Shown here piece by piece: positions 54,990-64,000 of a stretch of DNA of 64,000 nucleotides (the first letter of the stretch is position 1; every line of letters begins with the position of its first letter). A program made the position numbers and the translations under genes. Location: positions 1,674,001 through 1,738,000 of the forward strand of contig NZ_AP025490.1 in NCBI RefSeq assembly GCF_024347495.1, written 5' to 3'. The notes beneath the pieces are model-generated. The model was given only the letters and a program-made list of their open reading frames with translations. It was not told where the DNA came from and made no database searches. Source of the stretch: Vibrio gallaecicus (GTDB lineage Bacteria; Pseudomonadota; Gammaproteobacteria; Enterobacterales; Vibrionaceae).

Positions 54990-56867
54990 CTACTTGCGGA
55001 GTCTATTCTCAATTTCATTCAAGCTTGAAGGATCATCGATCGTTGAAGGCACAACATATTGTTCCCCATCTGCAATTTGACGTATGGTTCTTCGCAATAT
55101 TTTACCTGACCGAGTTTTGGGCAGCCTTTCAACAACCAATGCATGCTTAAAACAAGCGACTGCACCAATTTCATTTCTGACCTTGCCAACAAGCTCGCCT
55201 TCAAGTTGTAAATCATCTACTTTCACACCATCTTTAAGTACAACAAAACCAAGTGGTAGCTGACCTTTTAATTCATCATGTACACCCACTACCGCACATT
55301 CAGCAATGGCTGGGTGAGCACCAACAATTTCTTCCATTTCGCCCGTTGATAATCGATGCCCAGCAACGTTTATCACGTCATCAATTCTCCCCATGATGAA
55401 GAGGTAGCCTTCTTCATCAAAATACCCACCATCTCCAGAAACGTAGTAGCCTTCAAATTGACTAAGATACCCTGATTCAAAGCGGTCATGATTTCGCCAC
55501 ACTGTTGGTAAACACCCTGGTGGAAGCGGTCTTTTCAGTGCGACAAAGCCTTGTCTATTCGCCTCAAGTTTTTCGCCAAGTTCATCAAGTACTTCAACTT
55601 GATAGCCGGGAATGGGTTTAGTCGCAGAACCCGATTTGACTGACATTTTTTCTAAGCCAATCGGATTACCTGCAATTGCCCAGCCTGTTTCAGTTTGCCA
55701 CCAATGATCAATCACAGGTTTACCGCTATGCGCTTCCACCCACTCTAAAGTCGGCGGGTCCAAACGCTCGCCAGCCATGAAAATAGACTTCAATTTGGAC
55801 AAGTCATAATGCTTTAGAAGTTTTCCATCTGGGTCTTCTTTCTTAATCGCTCTAAAAGCCGTAGGCGCAGAAAAAAGAACATCAACATTGTGCTCTTCGC
55901 ATACTCTCCAAAATGCACCTGGATCGGGTGTTCTTACTGGTTTACCTTCAAATAAAAGCGTTGTGCAGCCGTGTATTAAAGGTGCGTAAACAATATAGGA
56001 ATGTCCAACAACCCAGCCAACATCCGACGCAGCCCAAAACACACCGTCTTGCGGCATATCGTAGATCGTTTGCATTGAATACTTCATCGCAACCGCGTGT
56101 CCACCATTATCTCGAACCACGCCTTTAGGTTTGCCTGTAGTACCAGATGTATACAATATATAGAGAGGCTCCGTCGCAAAAACCGGCACACAAGCATGTG
56201 GTAAGGCTTTATCTACTTCATAAACCCAATCTAAATCACGCTCATTATTTAGTTCAGCTTTAGCTTGTTCCCTTTGGAAAACGACTACCTTTTCTGGTTT
56301 CCAGCGGCTATCCATGATGGCTTTATCGACCAATGGCTTGTATGGCAAGACCTTGTTTATCTCAATGCCGCATGACGCTGTCATAATCACTTTAGGTTCC
56401 GCATCTTCTATTCGGACTGCTAATTCATTAGGTGCAAAACCACCAAAAACAACCGAATGAATAGCGCCTAACCTCGCACAAGCTAACATCGCCATTGCTG
56501 CTTGAGGGATCATCGGCATGTAAATAATAACCCGATCACCTTTTTCAACGCCTTGTTTAGCTAGCATTCCAGCTAGTTTGGCAACTTGATCTCGCAATTC
56601 AAAGTACGTGAATGTTTGTTTGGTCTGTGTAACCGGTGAGTCGTAAATGATCGCATTTTTATTACCGCGACCATTTTCACAATGGTAATCTAAAGCCACC
56701 CATGCGGTGTTCATTACACCATCTGCAAACCAACGATCGATACCATTCTCATCTAAAGATAACGTTGTTTGAGGCTTTTCAAACCAATTAATTTTTTCAG
56801 ATTGCGATTGCCAAAATGATTCAGGCTGCGTTTGAGCCCATTGATATTCTTTTAAATAAGCAGACAT
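54990..56867 (-). CDS. prpE: Propionyl-CoA synthetase PrpE
   Basis: Activates propionate to propionyl-CoA with ATP and CoA, through an acyl-adenylate. The 625-residue protein shows the AMP-binding signature YILYTSGTTGKPKGVVRD (about 236-253), DHWWQTETGWAI and the C-terminal catalytic lysine motif PKTRSGKILRRT (K near 590). It is the last gene of the operon and is separated from prpF by 39 bases. Context separates it from acetyl-CoA synthetase. Confidence 0.94.
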   Translation of the reverse strand: MSAYLKEYQWAQTQPESFWQSQSEKINWFEKPQTTLSLDENGIDRWFADGVMNTAWVALDYHCENGRGNKNAIIYDSPVTQTKQTFTYFELRDQVAKLAGMLAKQGVEKGDRVIIYMPMIPQAAMAMLACARLGAIHSVVFGGFAPNELAVRIEDAEPKVIMTASCGIEINKVLPYKPLVDKAIMDSRWKPEKVVVFQREQAKAELNNERDLDWVYEVDKALPHACVPVFATEPLYILYTSGTTGKPKGVVRDNGGHAVAMKYSMQTIYDMPQDGVFWAASDVGWVVGHSYIVYAPLIHGCTTLLFEGKPVRTPDPGAFWRVCEEHNVDVLFSAPTAFRAIKKEDPDGKLLKHYDLSKLKSIFMAGERLDPPTLEWVEAHSGKPVIDHWWQTETGWAIAGNPIGLEKMSVKSGSATKPIPGYQVEVLDELGEKLEANRQGFVALKRPLPPGCLPTVWRNHDRFESGYLSQFEGYYVSGDGGYFDEEGYLFIMGRIDDVINVAGHRLSTGEMEEIVGAHPAIAECAVVGVHDELKGQLPLGFVVLKDGVKVDDLQLEGELVGKVRNEIGAVACFKHALVVERLPKTRSGKILRRTIRQIADGEQYVVPSTIDDPSSLNEIENRLRK

Positions 56868-56906
56868 GATGTCTCTCCATGCTCAGTTCATCTCCTGAAA
56901 AGGAGA

Positions 56907-58178
56907 CTAAAATGGGACTCGAACCCACCCTTCCATTAGTATTCGAGCGCTTCGGCTCATCATCACTTTCTCAACACCCCATCCGTTATCATTTTCGAGA
57001 GCATAAGCTCCTACTTTCAACGTGCCTGATGGGTGACCAAATGTGACAAATTCTTTTACTTCATCACCTGCGGCTTGGCTAACCACTGTACCTGGGATCA
57101 CTGCAGCGGAAGCAATTGCAACTGCAGCAGTTCCCATCATTGCGTGATGCAACTGCCCCATAGAGAGTGCTCTAACGAGCAAATCAACGTCTGTGGATTG
57201 GACTGATTTACCACTTGATGAAAGATATTGCTTCGGTGGAGAAACAAACGCGACCTTAGGCGTGTGCTGCCTTGTTTTTGCATCATCAAGCTGCTGTATT
57301 AGCCCCATCTTTAATGCACCTTGAGCTCGGATACTTTCAAACATAGCTAATGATTTTTCATCAGAATTGATGTCTGATTGTAACTCCACACCTTGGTAGC
57401 CAAGATCGGCTGCATTAACAAAAATGGTTGGAATACCTGAATTGATTAGTGTCGCTTGAATGACGCCAAGTTCTGGAACTTCGAGTTCATCAATTAAATT
57501 ACCCGTAGGGAACATCGAGCCTCCCTCATCTGCCGGTTTAACAAAATCCACTTGGATTTCTGCAGCAGGGAACGTCACGCCGTCTAATTCAAAGTCACCG
57601 GTTTCTTGAACCAGACCTTCACGAATTGGTACATGAACAATAATGGTTTTCTCTATATTGACTTGCCATATTCGAACTTTGACGATGCCATTCTTCGGGA
57701 TACGATCTTTTGCAACTAAGCCACAATGGATAGCAAATGAACCAACAGCAGCAGAGAGGTTTCCACAATTACCACTCCAATCGACAAAAGGTTTATCAAT
57801 GGCAACTTGTCCGAAAAGGTAATCAACATCGTGCCCTTGCTTTGAGCTTTTGGATACAATAACTGTTTTACTGGTACTCGATGTTGCCCCGCCCATGCCA
57901 TCAGTCTGTTTTCCATAAGGGTCAGGGCTACCTATAACCCTCAAAAGTAAATTGTCTCTTACTTCACCTGGGGTTTGAGCATCTTCTGGTAGGTCTTCTA
58001 AGTTAAAGAAGACACCTTTACTGGTTCCACCACGCATATACGTCGCTGGCACTCTCACTTGCGACATTTGTGGTGGTGAGGATTTCATTTGAGATTGCTG
58101 ATCTTCAACTTGATCTTGGTTACTTGTACCATCTACCTGAGATTTTTCAGCAATGGTTTGAGCTGTAAATTTAATCAT
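56907..58178 (-). CDS. prpF: 2-methylaconitate cis-trans isomerase PrpF, with N-terminal extension
   Basis: Isomerises the trans product of AcnD to cis-2-methylaconitate. Core motifs are ATYMRGGTSKGVFF, DWSGNCGNLSAAVG (with the catalytic Cys) and MGQLHHAMMGTAAVA. The 423-residue protein starts at an ATG with AAGGAG six bases upstream, which adds about 38 Gln/Ser-rich residues before the usual family start near MSQVRVPATY. It lies 10 bases after acnD. Confidence 0.94.
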   Translation of the reverse strand: MIKFTAQTIAEKSQVDGTSNQDQVEDQQSQMKSSPPQMSQVRVPATYMRGGTSKGVFFNLEDLPEDAQTPGEVRDNLLLRVIGSPDPYGKQTDGMGGATSSTSKTVIVSKSSKQGHDVDYLFGQVAIDKPFVDWSGNCGNLSAAVGSFAIHCGLVAKDRIPKNGIVKVRIWQVNIEKTIIVHVPIREGLVQETGDFELDGVTFPAAEIQVDFVKPADEGGSMFPTGNLIDELEVPELGVIQATLINSGIPTIFVNAADLGYQGVELQSDINSDEKSLAMFESIRAQGALKMGLIQQLDDAKTRQHTPKVAFVSPPKQYLSSSGKSVQSTDVDLLVRALSMGQLHHAMMGTAAVAIASAAVIPGTVVSQAAGDEVKEFVTFGHPSGTLKVGAYALENDNGWGVEKVMMSRSARILMEGWVRVPF

Positions 58179-58188
58179 TTATCGCTCC

Positions 58189-60954
58189 TTATTGGGCTAA
58201 AAAATCTTGGGCAAAGCGTTGTAGAACACCACCTGCGTTATAAACCAAAACTTCATCAGCCGTATCCAATCGGCATGTAACAGGGAGGTCGATCTTCTCA
58301 CCATTTTTTCTGGTAATGACTAAAACTAAATCCCCTCTTGGCTCAATTTCACCGATTACGTCATAAAACTCTGTACCATCCAACTCAAGTGTATGGCGAT
58401 TAATGCCTTCTTTAAATTGCAACGGCATTACGCCCATTCCAACTAAATTGGTACGATGGATCCTTTCAAACCCTTCAGCCACAATCGACTCTACACCAGC
58501 TAATCGAACCCCTTTGGCTGCCCAATCTCTTGAGGACCCTTGCCCATAGTCTGCACCCGCAACAATGATCAGCGGCTGCTTTCTATCCATATACGTTTCA
58601 ATGGCTTCCCACATACGAGTCACTTTACTTTCAGGTTCAATTCGTGCAAAAGAGCCTTGAACCACTTCTCCTTGTTCTTTGACCATTTCATTGAATAGTT
58701 TCGGGTTTGCAAAAGTGGCGCGCTGAGCGGTTAAGTGATCACCACGGTGAGTGGCGTACGAGTTAAAGTCTTCTTCTGGTAACCCCATTTTGGCTAAGTA
58801 TTCTCCCGCAGCGCTGCTTGCTAAGATCGCATTCGAAGGTGATAAATGGTCTGTGGTGATGTTGTCTCCAAGAAGCGCTAGTGGGCGCATTCCCGACAAT
58901 ATGGTCTTACTCTCATTAGCAGCATTGTGTTTTATTTCTTTCTCGAGTTTACCTAATAGCTCGGGTTTGCCTGATAAAGCAGATTCCCAATAAGGTGGAC
59001 GACGAATGTAGGTACTCATTTTTCGCCAGTCATAAAGAGGATTAGAGTTAGCTTGTTGGTTATCCTGCTTAAACATCTGAACATAGATCTGCTTAAACTG
59101 TTCAGGTTTCACATGCTGGTTCACCACCGCATCAATCTCTTCATCACTTGGCCATAAGTCACTCAGATAAATATCTTTACCGTTGGTATCTATTCCCAAA
59201 GAACCACGTTCAATATCAAAGCGTATAGAGCCCGCAAGCGCATAAGCAACCACTAAAGGCGGTGAGGCTAAGAAGGCTTGTTTTGCGTAAGGATGAATTC
59301 GACCATCAAAGTTTCGGTTCCCTGAAAGTACGGCGGTTGAATAAAGATCTCGTTCGATAATCTCTTGTTGAATGTTAGGGTCAAGAGCCCCACTCATACC
59401 ATTACAAGTCGTGCAGGCATACGCCACAATACCAAAACCGAGTTGTTCTAATTCAGAGAGAAGATTGGCATCTTCAAGATATAACTTCGCCACCTTAGAG
59501 CCCGGAGCAAAAGAGGTTTTCACCCAAGGTTTACGAACCAATCCAAGTTGATTGGCTTTTTTTGCAAGTAATGCTGCCGCAACGACATTTCTTGGGTTAC
59601 TAGTATTGGTACACGAGGTAATTGCCGCAATGATCACCGCACCATCAGGTAGAGCTTCGTCCTGTGGTTCTCCTAGCTGTGGTCCACCTAGATGTGATTT
59701 TGAATTAGCATCCACACTCAGTGCTGATTGGGGTTCTAAACGAGTGGTATTCAAACACTTTCCAGCAATACCTTGTTCAACCAGTTCTGATGTCGGCAAT
59801 CGTCGATGAGGGTTAGAAGGACCAGCCAGCGTTCTTGTCACTGCTGATAAATCAAATTCAAGTACTCGTTCATATTCTGCAGTTTCTAAATCACTAGCCC
59901 AGAGACCCGTTTGTTTTGCGTAAGTCTCAACTAATTCAACTTGTTCAGGCTCTCGCCCCGTCAGTTTCAAATAGTTAATGGTTTGCTCATCAATATAGAA
60001 CATGCCTGCCGTCGCGCCGTATTCAGGTGTCATATTTGAAATAGTGGCACGATCGCCAATGGTTAACTCTTTTGTTCCTTCACCAAAGAACTCTAGATAA
60101 GCAGATACCACTCGCTCATTACGAAGAAACTCTGTAATCGCCAACACAATATCAGTTGCTGTGATACCCGCTTGACGCTTCCCAACCAGTTTAACGCCAA
60201 CAATATCAGGTAAACGCATCATTGACGGGCGCCCTAACATCACAGTTTCCGCTTCCAAGCCTCCAACACCAATAGCAATAACACCCAAAGAGTCGACATG
60301 AGGAGTATGGCTATCTGTCCCTACACAGGTATCTGGAAATGCGATGCCACTTTTAACTTGAACAACTGGTGACATTTTCTCTAGATTGATTTGGTGCATA
60401 ATTCCGTTGCCCGCTGGAATAACACTGACATTTTCAAATGCCGTTTTGCACCATTCAATGAAATGAAAACGATCTTCATTTCGTCTTTCTTCTATCGCTC
60501 GGTTTTTTTCAAACGCATCTTGCTCAAAACCAGCATGTTCAACGGCTAACGAGTGATCAACAATTAGTTGAGTTTCAACTACTGGGTTCACCTTTGCAGG
60601 GTCACCACCTTGTTCTGCAATCGCATCACGAAGACCAGCCAGATCAACCAGTGCTGTTTGACCTAAAATGTCGTGACACACTACGCGAGCAGGATACCAA
60701 GGAAAGTCGAGATCTTGCTTACGTTCAATAAGCTGCCCAAGTGAAGCCACTAATGATTCAGGCTCACAGCGACGTACTAGGTTTTCAGCTAAAACCCGTG
60801 AGGTATAGGGAAGCTTTTCGTACGCGCCCGCTTCTATTTCATTGACTGCGGCACGAGCATCGAAATACTCGTGCTGAGTACCCTTTAGTATTTTCCGGTA
60901 TTGATAATTTAATACCGGAGAGTTTGTTTTTGAATTACTCATCATTCCATCCAT
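58189..60954 (-). CDS. acnD: 2-methylcitrate dehydratase AcnD (Fe/S-dependent)
   Basis: Aconitase-like enzyme that dehydrates 2-methylcitrate to trans-2-methylaconitate, the partner of PrpF, and replaces PrpD. The 921-residue protein carries the aconitase signatures SGIAFPDTCVGTDSHTPHVD, the Fe-S cysteines in ITSCTNTSNPRN and CTTCNGMSGAL, and GRRLTHRG-like regions. It is longer than typical AcnD by a segment near residues 415-435 (PQLGEPQDEALPDG). Starts at 60954, 60945 and 60942 are possible; the GGATGGA before the last two favours them. Confidence 0.94.
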   Translation of the reverse strand: MDGMMSNSKTNSPVLNYQYRKILKGTQHEYFDARAAVNEIEAGAYEKLPYTSRVLAENLVRRCEPESLVASLGQLIERKQDLDFPWYPARVVCHDILGQTALVDLAGLRDAIAEQGGDPAKVNPVVETQLIVDHSLAVEHAGFEQDAFEKNRAIEERRNEDRFHFIEWCKTAFENVSVIPAGNGIMHQINLEKMSPVVQVKSGIAFPDTCVGTDSHTPHVDSLGVIAIGVGGLEAETVMLGRPSMMRLPDIVGVKLVGKRQAGITATDIVLAITEFLRNERVVSAYLEFFGEGTKELTIGDRATISNMTPEYGATAGMFYIDEQTINYLKLTGREPEQVELVETYAKQTGLWASDLETAEYERVLEFDLSAVTRTLAGPSNPHRRLPTSELVEQGIAGKCLNTTRLEPQSALSVDANSKSHLGGPQLGEPQDEALPDGAVIIAAITSCTNTSNPRNVVAAALLAKKANQLGLVRKPWVKTSFAPGSKVAKLYLEDANLLSELEQLGFGIVAYACTTCNGMSGALDPNIQQEIIERDLYSTAVLSGNRNFDGRIHPYAKQAFLASPPLVVAYALAGSIRFDIERGSLGIDTNGKDIYLSDLWPSDEEIDAVVNQHVKPEQFKQIYVQMFKQDNQQANSNPLYDWRKMSTYIRRPPYWESALSGKPELLGKLEKEIKHNAANESKTILSGMRPLALLGDNITTDHLSPSNAILASSAAGEYLAKMGLPEEDFNSYATHRGDHLTAQRATFANPKLFNEMVKEQGEVVQGSFARIEPESKVTRMWEAIETYMDRKQPLIIVAGADYGQGSSRDWAAKGVRLAGVESIVAEGFERIHRTNLVGMGVMPLQFKEGINRHTLELDGTEFYDVIGEIEPRGDLVLVITRKNGEKIDLPVTCRLDTADEVLVYNAGGVLQRFAQDFLAQ

Positions 60955-61015
60955 GAATCTAACCTAAATGATCGATTGCCTAATTGCACAATCACAACAT
61001 GTTCCATTCAGCTGG

Positions 61016-62161
61016 TTACTGTCGTTGTTCTATTGGTAACCAATCTTGATGTTCAGGTCCGTCATAGTCGGCACTAGGTCGAATAATTCGATTATTTTCA
61101 CGTTGCTCAAACACGTGCGCAGCCCAGCCAGTTAGCCGGCTCATCACAAAAATGGGCGTAAACAGTTTGGTTGGGATGTTCATAAAGTGGTATGCGGATG
61201 CATGGAAAAAGTCCGCATTACAAAACAGACCTTTCTCTCGCTTCATAACGGACTCAACACGTTCAGAAACTGCGTATAAGTGGCTGTCACCGACACTTTC
61301 AGACAGTTCTTTTGACCAACGTTTGATTAAAGCATTTCGAGGATCGCTTTCTCGATAAATGGCATGACCAAAACCCATGATCTTATCTTTATTCTCTAAC
61401 ATGTTGAGAATATTGGCTTCAGCTTCATCAGGTGTTTGCCAATCTTGAATCATATCCATAGCGGCTTCATTTGCACCTCCATGCAATGGACCGCGCAATG
61501 TACCAATTGCGCCAGTAATACATGAATGAAGATCGGACAAAGTAGACGCGCACACTCGGGCTGCAAATGTAGACGCATTAAACTCATGTTCAGCATAAAG
61601 AATCAGCGAACAATGCATGACATTTTTATGTAATTCTGTAGGAGACTGACCTGTCAGCATTTTTAAAAAGTAACCACCAAGACACGCTTCGCTATGATCT
61701 TCTGTGTCAATACGCACTCCATCGTGACTAAAGCGATACCAATAGCAAATGATTGCAGGAAATATAGCAAGCATTCGTTCTGTCGAATTCAGCTGCTGAG
61801 TAAAATCATGCTCTTGTTCTAAGTTTCCTAAAACGGAACACCCTGTTCTCATCACATCCATTGGATGAGCACTAGCAGGTATCAGCTCTAAAGCTTGTTT
61901 GAGCTCTGCTGGTAAACCGCGTAAACCAATGAGTTGTGTTTTATATTGATCCAACTCGTTTTGGTTCGGCAAATGCCCCCTTAGTAACAAGTGAGCGACT
62001 TCTTCAAACTCGGCATTATCGGCTAAGTCTGAAATGTCGTAGCCTCGATAAGTAAGACCAGTCCCCGTTTGACCGACAGTGCATAATGATGTGGTTCCAG
62101 CGCTTTGACCTCTAAGACCTGCGCCACCTATAGCTTGATTCTTATTAGAAGAACTAGGCAT
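61016..62161 (-). CDS. prpC: 2-methylcitrate synthase PrpC
   Basis: Condenses propionyl-CoA with oxaloacetate. The 381-residue protein has citrate-synthase fold motifs: GLTYRGYDISDLA, HEFNASTFAARVCAST, GPLHGGANEAAM and the active-site GFGHAIYRESDPRN. It is shorter than the hexameric citrate synthases, as expected for PrpC. ATG at 62161 (MPSSSNKN) is set by AAGGAG seven bases upstream; the longer frame to 62236 is unlikely. Gap to acnD is 61 bases. Confidence 0.94.
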   Translation of the reverse strand: MPSSSNKNQAIGGAGLRGQSAGTTSLCTVGQTGTGLTYRGYDISDLADNAEFEEVAHLLLRGHLPNQNELDQYKTQLIGLRGLPAELKQALELIPASAHPMDVMRTGCSVLGNLEQEHDFTQQLNSTERMLAIFPAIICYWYRFSHDGVRIDTEDHSEACLGGYFLKMLTGQSPTELHKNVMHCSLILYAEHEFNASTFAARVCASTLSDLHSCITGAIGTLRGPLHGGANEAAMDMIQDWQTPDEAEANILNMLENKDKIMGFGHAIYRESDPRNALIKRWSKELSESVGDSHLYAVSERVESVMKREKGLFCNADFFHASAYHFMNIPTKLFTPIFVMSRLTGWAAHVFEQRENNRIIRPSADYDGPEHQDWLPIEQRQ

Positions 62162-62364
62162 TGTGAACTCCTTTTCTATCTTAGTGAGTGCGCCCTCTTT
62201 GGAGCGATTACTTTGTCGCAGGTGCAAGTGATTCAACGAACACTTTGATTCAGCGAGAGTAAATACATCACACTAATTTTCACGTTATTGGATTAGGTTA
62301 ATTTGTATTTTCTTTACGTTTTAATTTCTTTTTTTACTTAGCTGTTTCTTAAATACTTAGTTGT

Positions 62365-63261
62365 TTAATCATTTTTAAACAGTTGATCGAGTTTATCTTC
62401 ATAATCATGATAATTAAGGTGCTGATACAGCTCTTTCCGAGTTTGCATATCACCTAATAATGCCTCTTGATTACCTTGCTCAAGCAAGTGGGCATAAACC
62501 ATTTCAGCTGCTTTATTCATGGCTCTAAAAGCACTAAGCGGGTACAACACCATGTCCACTTTTGAAGCTGCTAGCTCTTGAGTATTAAATAATGGCGTTT
62601 GTCCAAATTCAGTAATATTCGCCAAAATTGGAATGTGTTTACCTGTTGCGGATTCCAGTGACGTTGAGAATTGAACATATTGGTCTAGAGTATTCATCGC
62701 CTCAGGGAAAATCATGTCTGCCCCTGCTTCTACGCAAGCTATTGCTCGTTCAATCGCACTATCAATACCCTCTACTGCTAGGGCATCAGTTCTTGCCATC
62801 AAAACAAATTCAGGGTTAATGCGAGCATCTGCGGCAGCTTTTACTCGATCCACCATTTCTTGTTGGCTGACAATTGCCTTATTCGGTCGGTGACCACATC
62901 GCTTTTGGGCAACTTGATCTTCCATGTGAACAGCTGCTGCACCTGCTTTTTCCATCGCTTTAATAGTTCGAGCGATATTAAATGCCCCACCGAAACCCGT
63001 ATCAATGTCCACGAGCAGTGGAAGATCACAGGCATTAGTGATTCTTTCGACATCCACCAGCACATCATTCAAGGTTGTGATCCCTAAATCTGGAAGCCCA
63101 TAGGATGCATTCGCAATCCCCCCTCCAGAAAGGTAAATGGCTTGATGACCTAAATTTTTCGCCATCATCGCGCAATATGGGTTAATAGTGCCGACAACTT
63201 GTAGTGGGTTATTGTCTTCAACTGCTCGTCGAAACTTAGCCCCGGGACTTAAACTCATCAT
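62365..63261 (-). CDS. prpB: Methylisocitrate lyase PrpB
   Basis: Cleaves 2-methylisocitrate to pyruvate and succinate. The 298-residue protein has the family motif KRCGHRPNK (catalytic Cys) preceded by VHMEDQVAQ, and DIDTGFGG for metal binding. First gene of prpB-C-acnD-prpF-prpE. Start ATG ATG at 63261/63258 follows GGAG. Hydration of cis-2-methylaconitate is not encoded here and is usually done by AcnB elsewhere. Confidence 0.95.
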   Translation of the reverse strand: MMSLSPGAKFRRAVEDNNPLQVVGTINPYCAMMAKNLGHQAIYLSGGGIANASYGLPDLGITTLNDVLVDVERITNACDLPLLVDIDTGFGGAFNIARTIKAMEKAGAAAVHMEDQVAQKRCGHRPNKAIVSQQEMVDRVKAAADARINPEFVLMARTDALAVEGIDSAIERAIACVEAGADMIFPEAMNTLDQYVQFSTSLESATGKHIPILANITEFGQTPLFNTQELAASKVDMVLYPLSAFRAMNKAAEMVYAHLLEQGNQEALLGDMQTRKELYQHLNYHDYEDKLDQLFKND

Positions 63262-63356
63262 TGGTTCTCCTGTTAATAATACTTATCCGTGTATTCTTTT
63301 TTATCCATGCGTTCTTTTCTGTAAATTCCTAACAGCGCTTAACAAACTTAGTCGTA

Positions 63357-64000
63357 CTACCCTGACGTGGTACTCATTTGCTGTTCTATCAGTGTTCGGC
63401 TTCCTGAGATATGCCTTCTCATTAGCATTTCTGCTAACTCCTCATCACCATTTTTTATCGCTTGAAGGATGTACTTATGTTCGTCGAGGGCTTGTTCTGG
63501 TCGAGATTGAGATCGTGGTACCTGATAACGGTACATTCTAAGAAGGTGGTATAGCTCATTACACAATAGGGAAATAAGTTGGGTATTACGGCTAGCTTTG
63601 ATGATGCGATAATGAAAATCAAAATCGCCGTGTTGATGGAAGTAAGAAGAACCTTCAACTTCATCAATGTGCTTCGAGTGTGTTGACAATAGACCTTCAA
63701 GAGCAAGCAATTCATCCTGAGTGATATGTCGAGCCGCTAAACGAGCGGCCATGCCTTCCAGTGCCTCACGGACGGCATAAAGCTCCATTAGTTTCTCTGG
63801 GGAGAAGGTGATTACCCGAGCTCCAACATGAGGGATTCGTTCTATCAGTCCCAAGCCTTCCACTCTCATGATGGCTTCACGTAAAGGACCACGACTAACT
63901 TCAAAACGCTTGGCTAACTCAGGTTCTGATATTTTACTGCCTGGAGCAATCGAGCCTTCAACAATCGCTTCAATTAAGTACTCGGTAAGGCTTTCCGATT
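63357..64000 (-). CDS. GntR/FCD-family regulator of the prp operon, 5' end beyond the window
   Basis: Partial: the frame is open to the window end. Visible N-terminal residues SESLTEYLIEAIVEGSIAPG and SKISEPELAKRFEVSRGPLR belong to the GntR winged helix; the remaining 170 residues are an FCD effector domain with metal or carboxylate ligands (for example DFDFHYRIIKASRN, HKYILQAI). An internal ATG at 63869 is not the true start. It is in the same direction as prpB, 95 bases upstream, so it probably represses prp until a 2-methylcitrate-like effector appears (inference). Confidence 0.9.
   Translation of the reverse strand, partial: SESLTEYLIEAIVEGSIAPGSKISEPELAKRFEVSRGPLREAIMRVEGLGLIERIPHVGARVITFSPEKLMELYAVREALEGMAARLAARHITQDELLALEGLLSTHSKHIDEVEGSSYFHQHGDFDFHYRIIKASRNTQLISLLCNELYHLLRMYRYQVPRSQSRPEQALDEHKYILQAIKNGDEELAEMLMRRHISGSRTLIEQQMSTTSG

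Noticed and set aside
1..64000. tRNA, rRNA, CRISPR arrays, prophage or insertion sequences
   Set aside because: No cloverleaf, repeat-spacer pattern, transposase or terminal inverted repeats were found on reading both strands; a computed scan would be needed to exclude small RNAs.

Overview
The window looks like chromosomal DNA of a marine gammaproteobacterium of the family Vibrionaceae (Vibrio, Aliivibrio or Photobacterium; genus not settled). Reasons: A+T-rich base composition, three large chemoreceptors, a NagK, DTW-domain, DUF3802, DUF2960, fructosamine kinase, ribE/norM and small DNA ligase order that resembles Vibrio chromosome 1 as I remember it, a syp-type polysaccharide locus, and an AcnD/PrpF-type methylcitrate cluster. 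Gene density is normal. I see no rRNA, tRNA, CRISPR, prophage or intact insertion sequence.

Layout. 1-2.1 kb: the start of a sirtuin gene (cobB) and an ammonium transporter with a sigma-54 promoter and an NtrC-type site. 2.1-11.9 kb: a respiratory formate dehydrogenase operon (Fe-S protein, TorD-type chaperone, small TAT protein, alpha, beta and gamma subunits), then DUF3306/DUF3305 and divergent fdhD. 12-25.9 kb: an HBM chemoreceptor, an ABC-F ATPase (ybiT), a membrane ATPase paired with an MscS channel, a LysR regulator, a Cache chemoreceptor and a sigma-54 two-component pair. 26-31 kb: tungstate transporter tupABC, mobA and a mobB-moeA fusion. 31-44.8 kb: mixed housekeeping genes (diguanylate cyclase, nagK, tRNA modification, fatty-acid hydroxylase type membrane protein, chemoreceptor, NlpC/P60 lipoprotein, fructosamine kinase, riboflavin synthase, norM, periplasmic DNA ligase). 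45-52.7 kb: a short syp-like locus (sypA, B, C, D, a lone Hpt protein, sypG, sypH). 52.8-64 kb: a Nudix-PAP2 membrane fusion, a GNAT enzyme and the propionate operon prpB-prpC-acnD-prpF-prpE behind a GntR regulator cut by the window end.

The main result is a probable dedicated sigma-54 regulon for formate oxidation. Four promoters with the exact GG-N10-GC spacing lie before the fdh operon, the DUF3305-3306 pair, fdhD and tupABC-mobA-mobB/moeA. Two of them (fdh and tup) also carry two upstream copies each of a 19-bp palindrome, GTGGGAC-N5-GTCCCAC, at typical enhancer distance. A sigma-54 response regulator and its sensor kinase are encoded next to the tup copies. The inferred circuit is that one two-component system co-ordinates the enzyme, the metal (W or Mo), and the cofactor assembly and sulfuration steps.

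A second result is a rearranged syp locus. It keeps the sigma-54 promoter and two SypG-type enhancers before sypA, but the SypE and SypF regulators are missing, a stand-alone phosphotransfer protein sits in their place, and the sypI-R biosynthetic part does not follow sypH. Other items of interest are the ATPase-MscS pair, a Nudix-PAP2 fusion whose phosphatase motifs are lost, an FdhD without its second active-site cysteine, and several unexplained inverted or tandem repeats.
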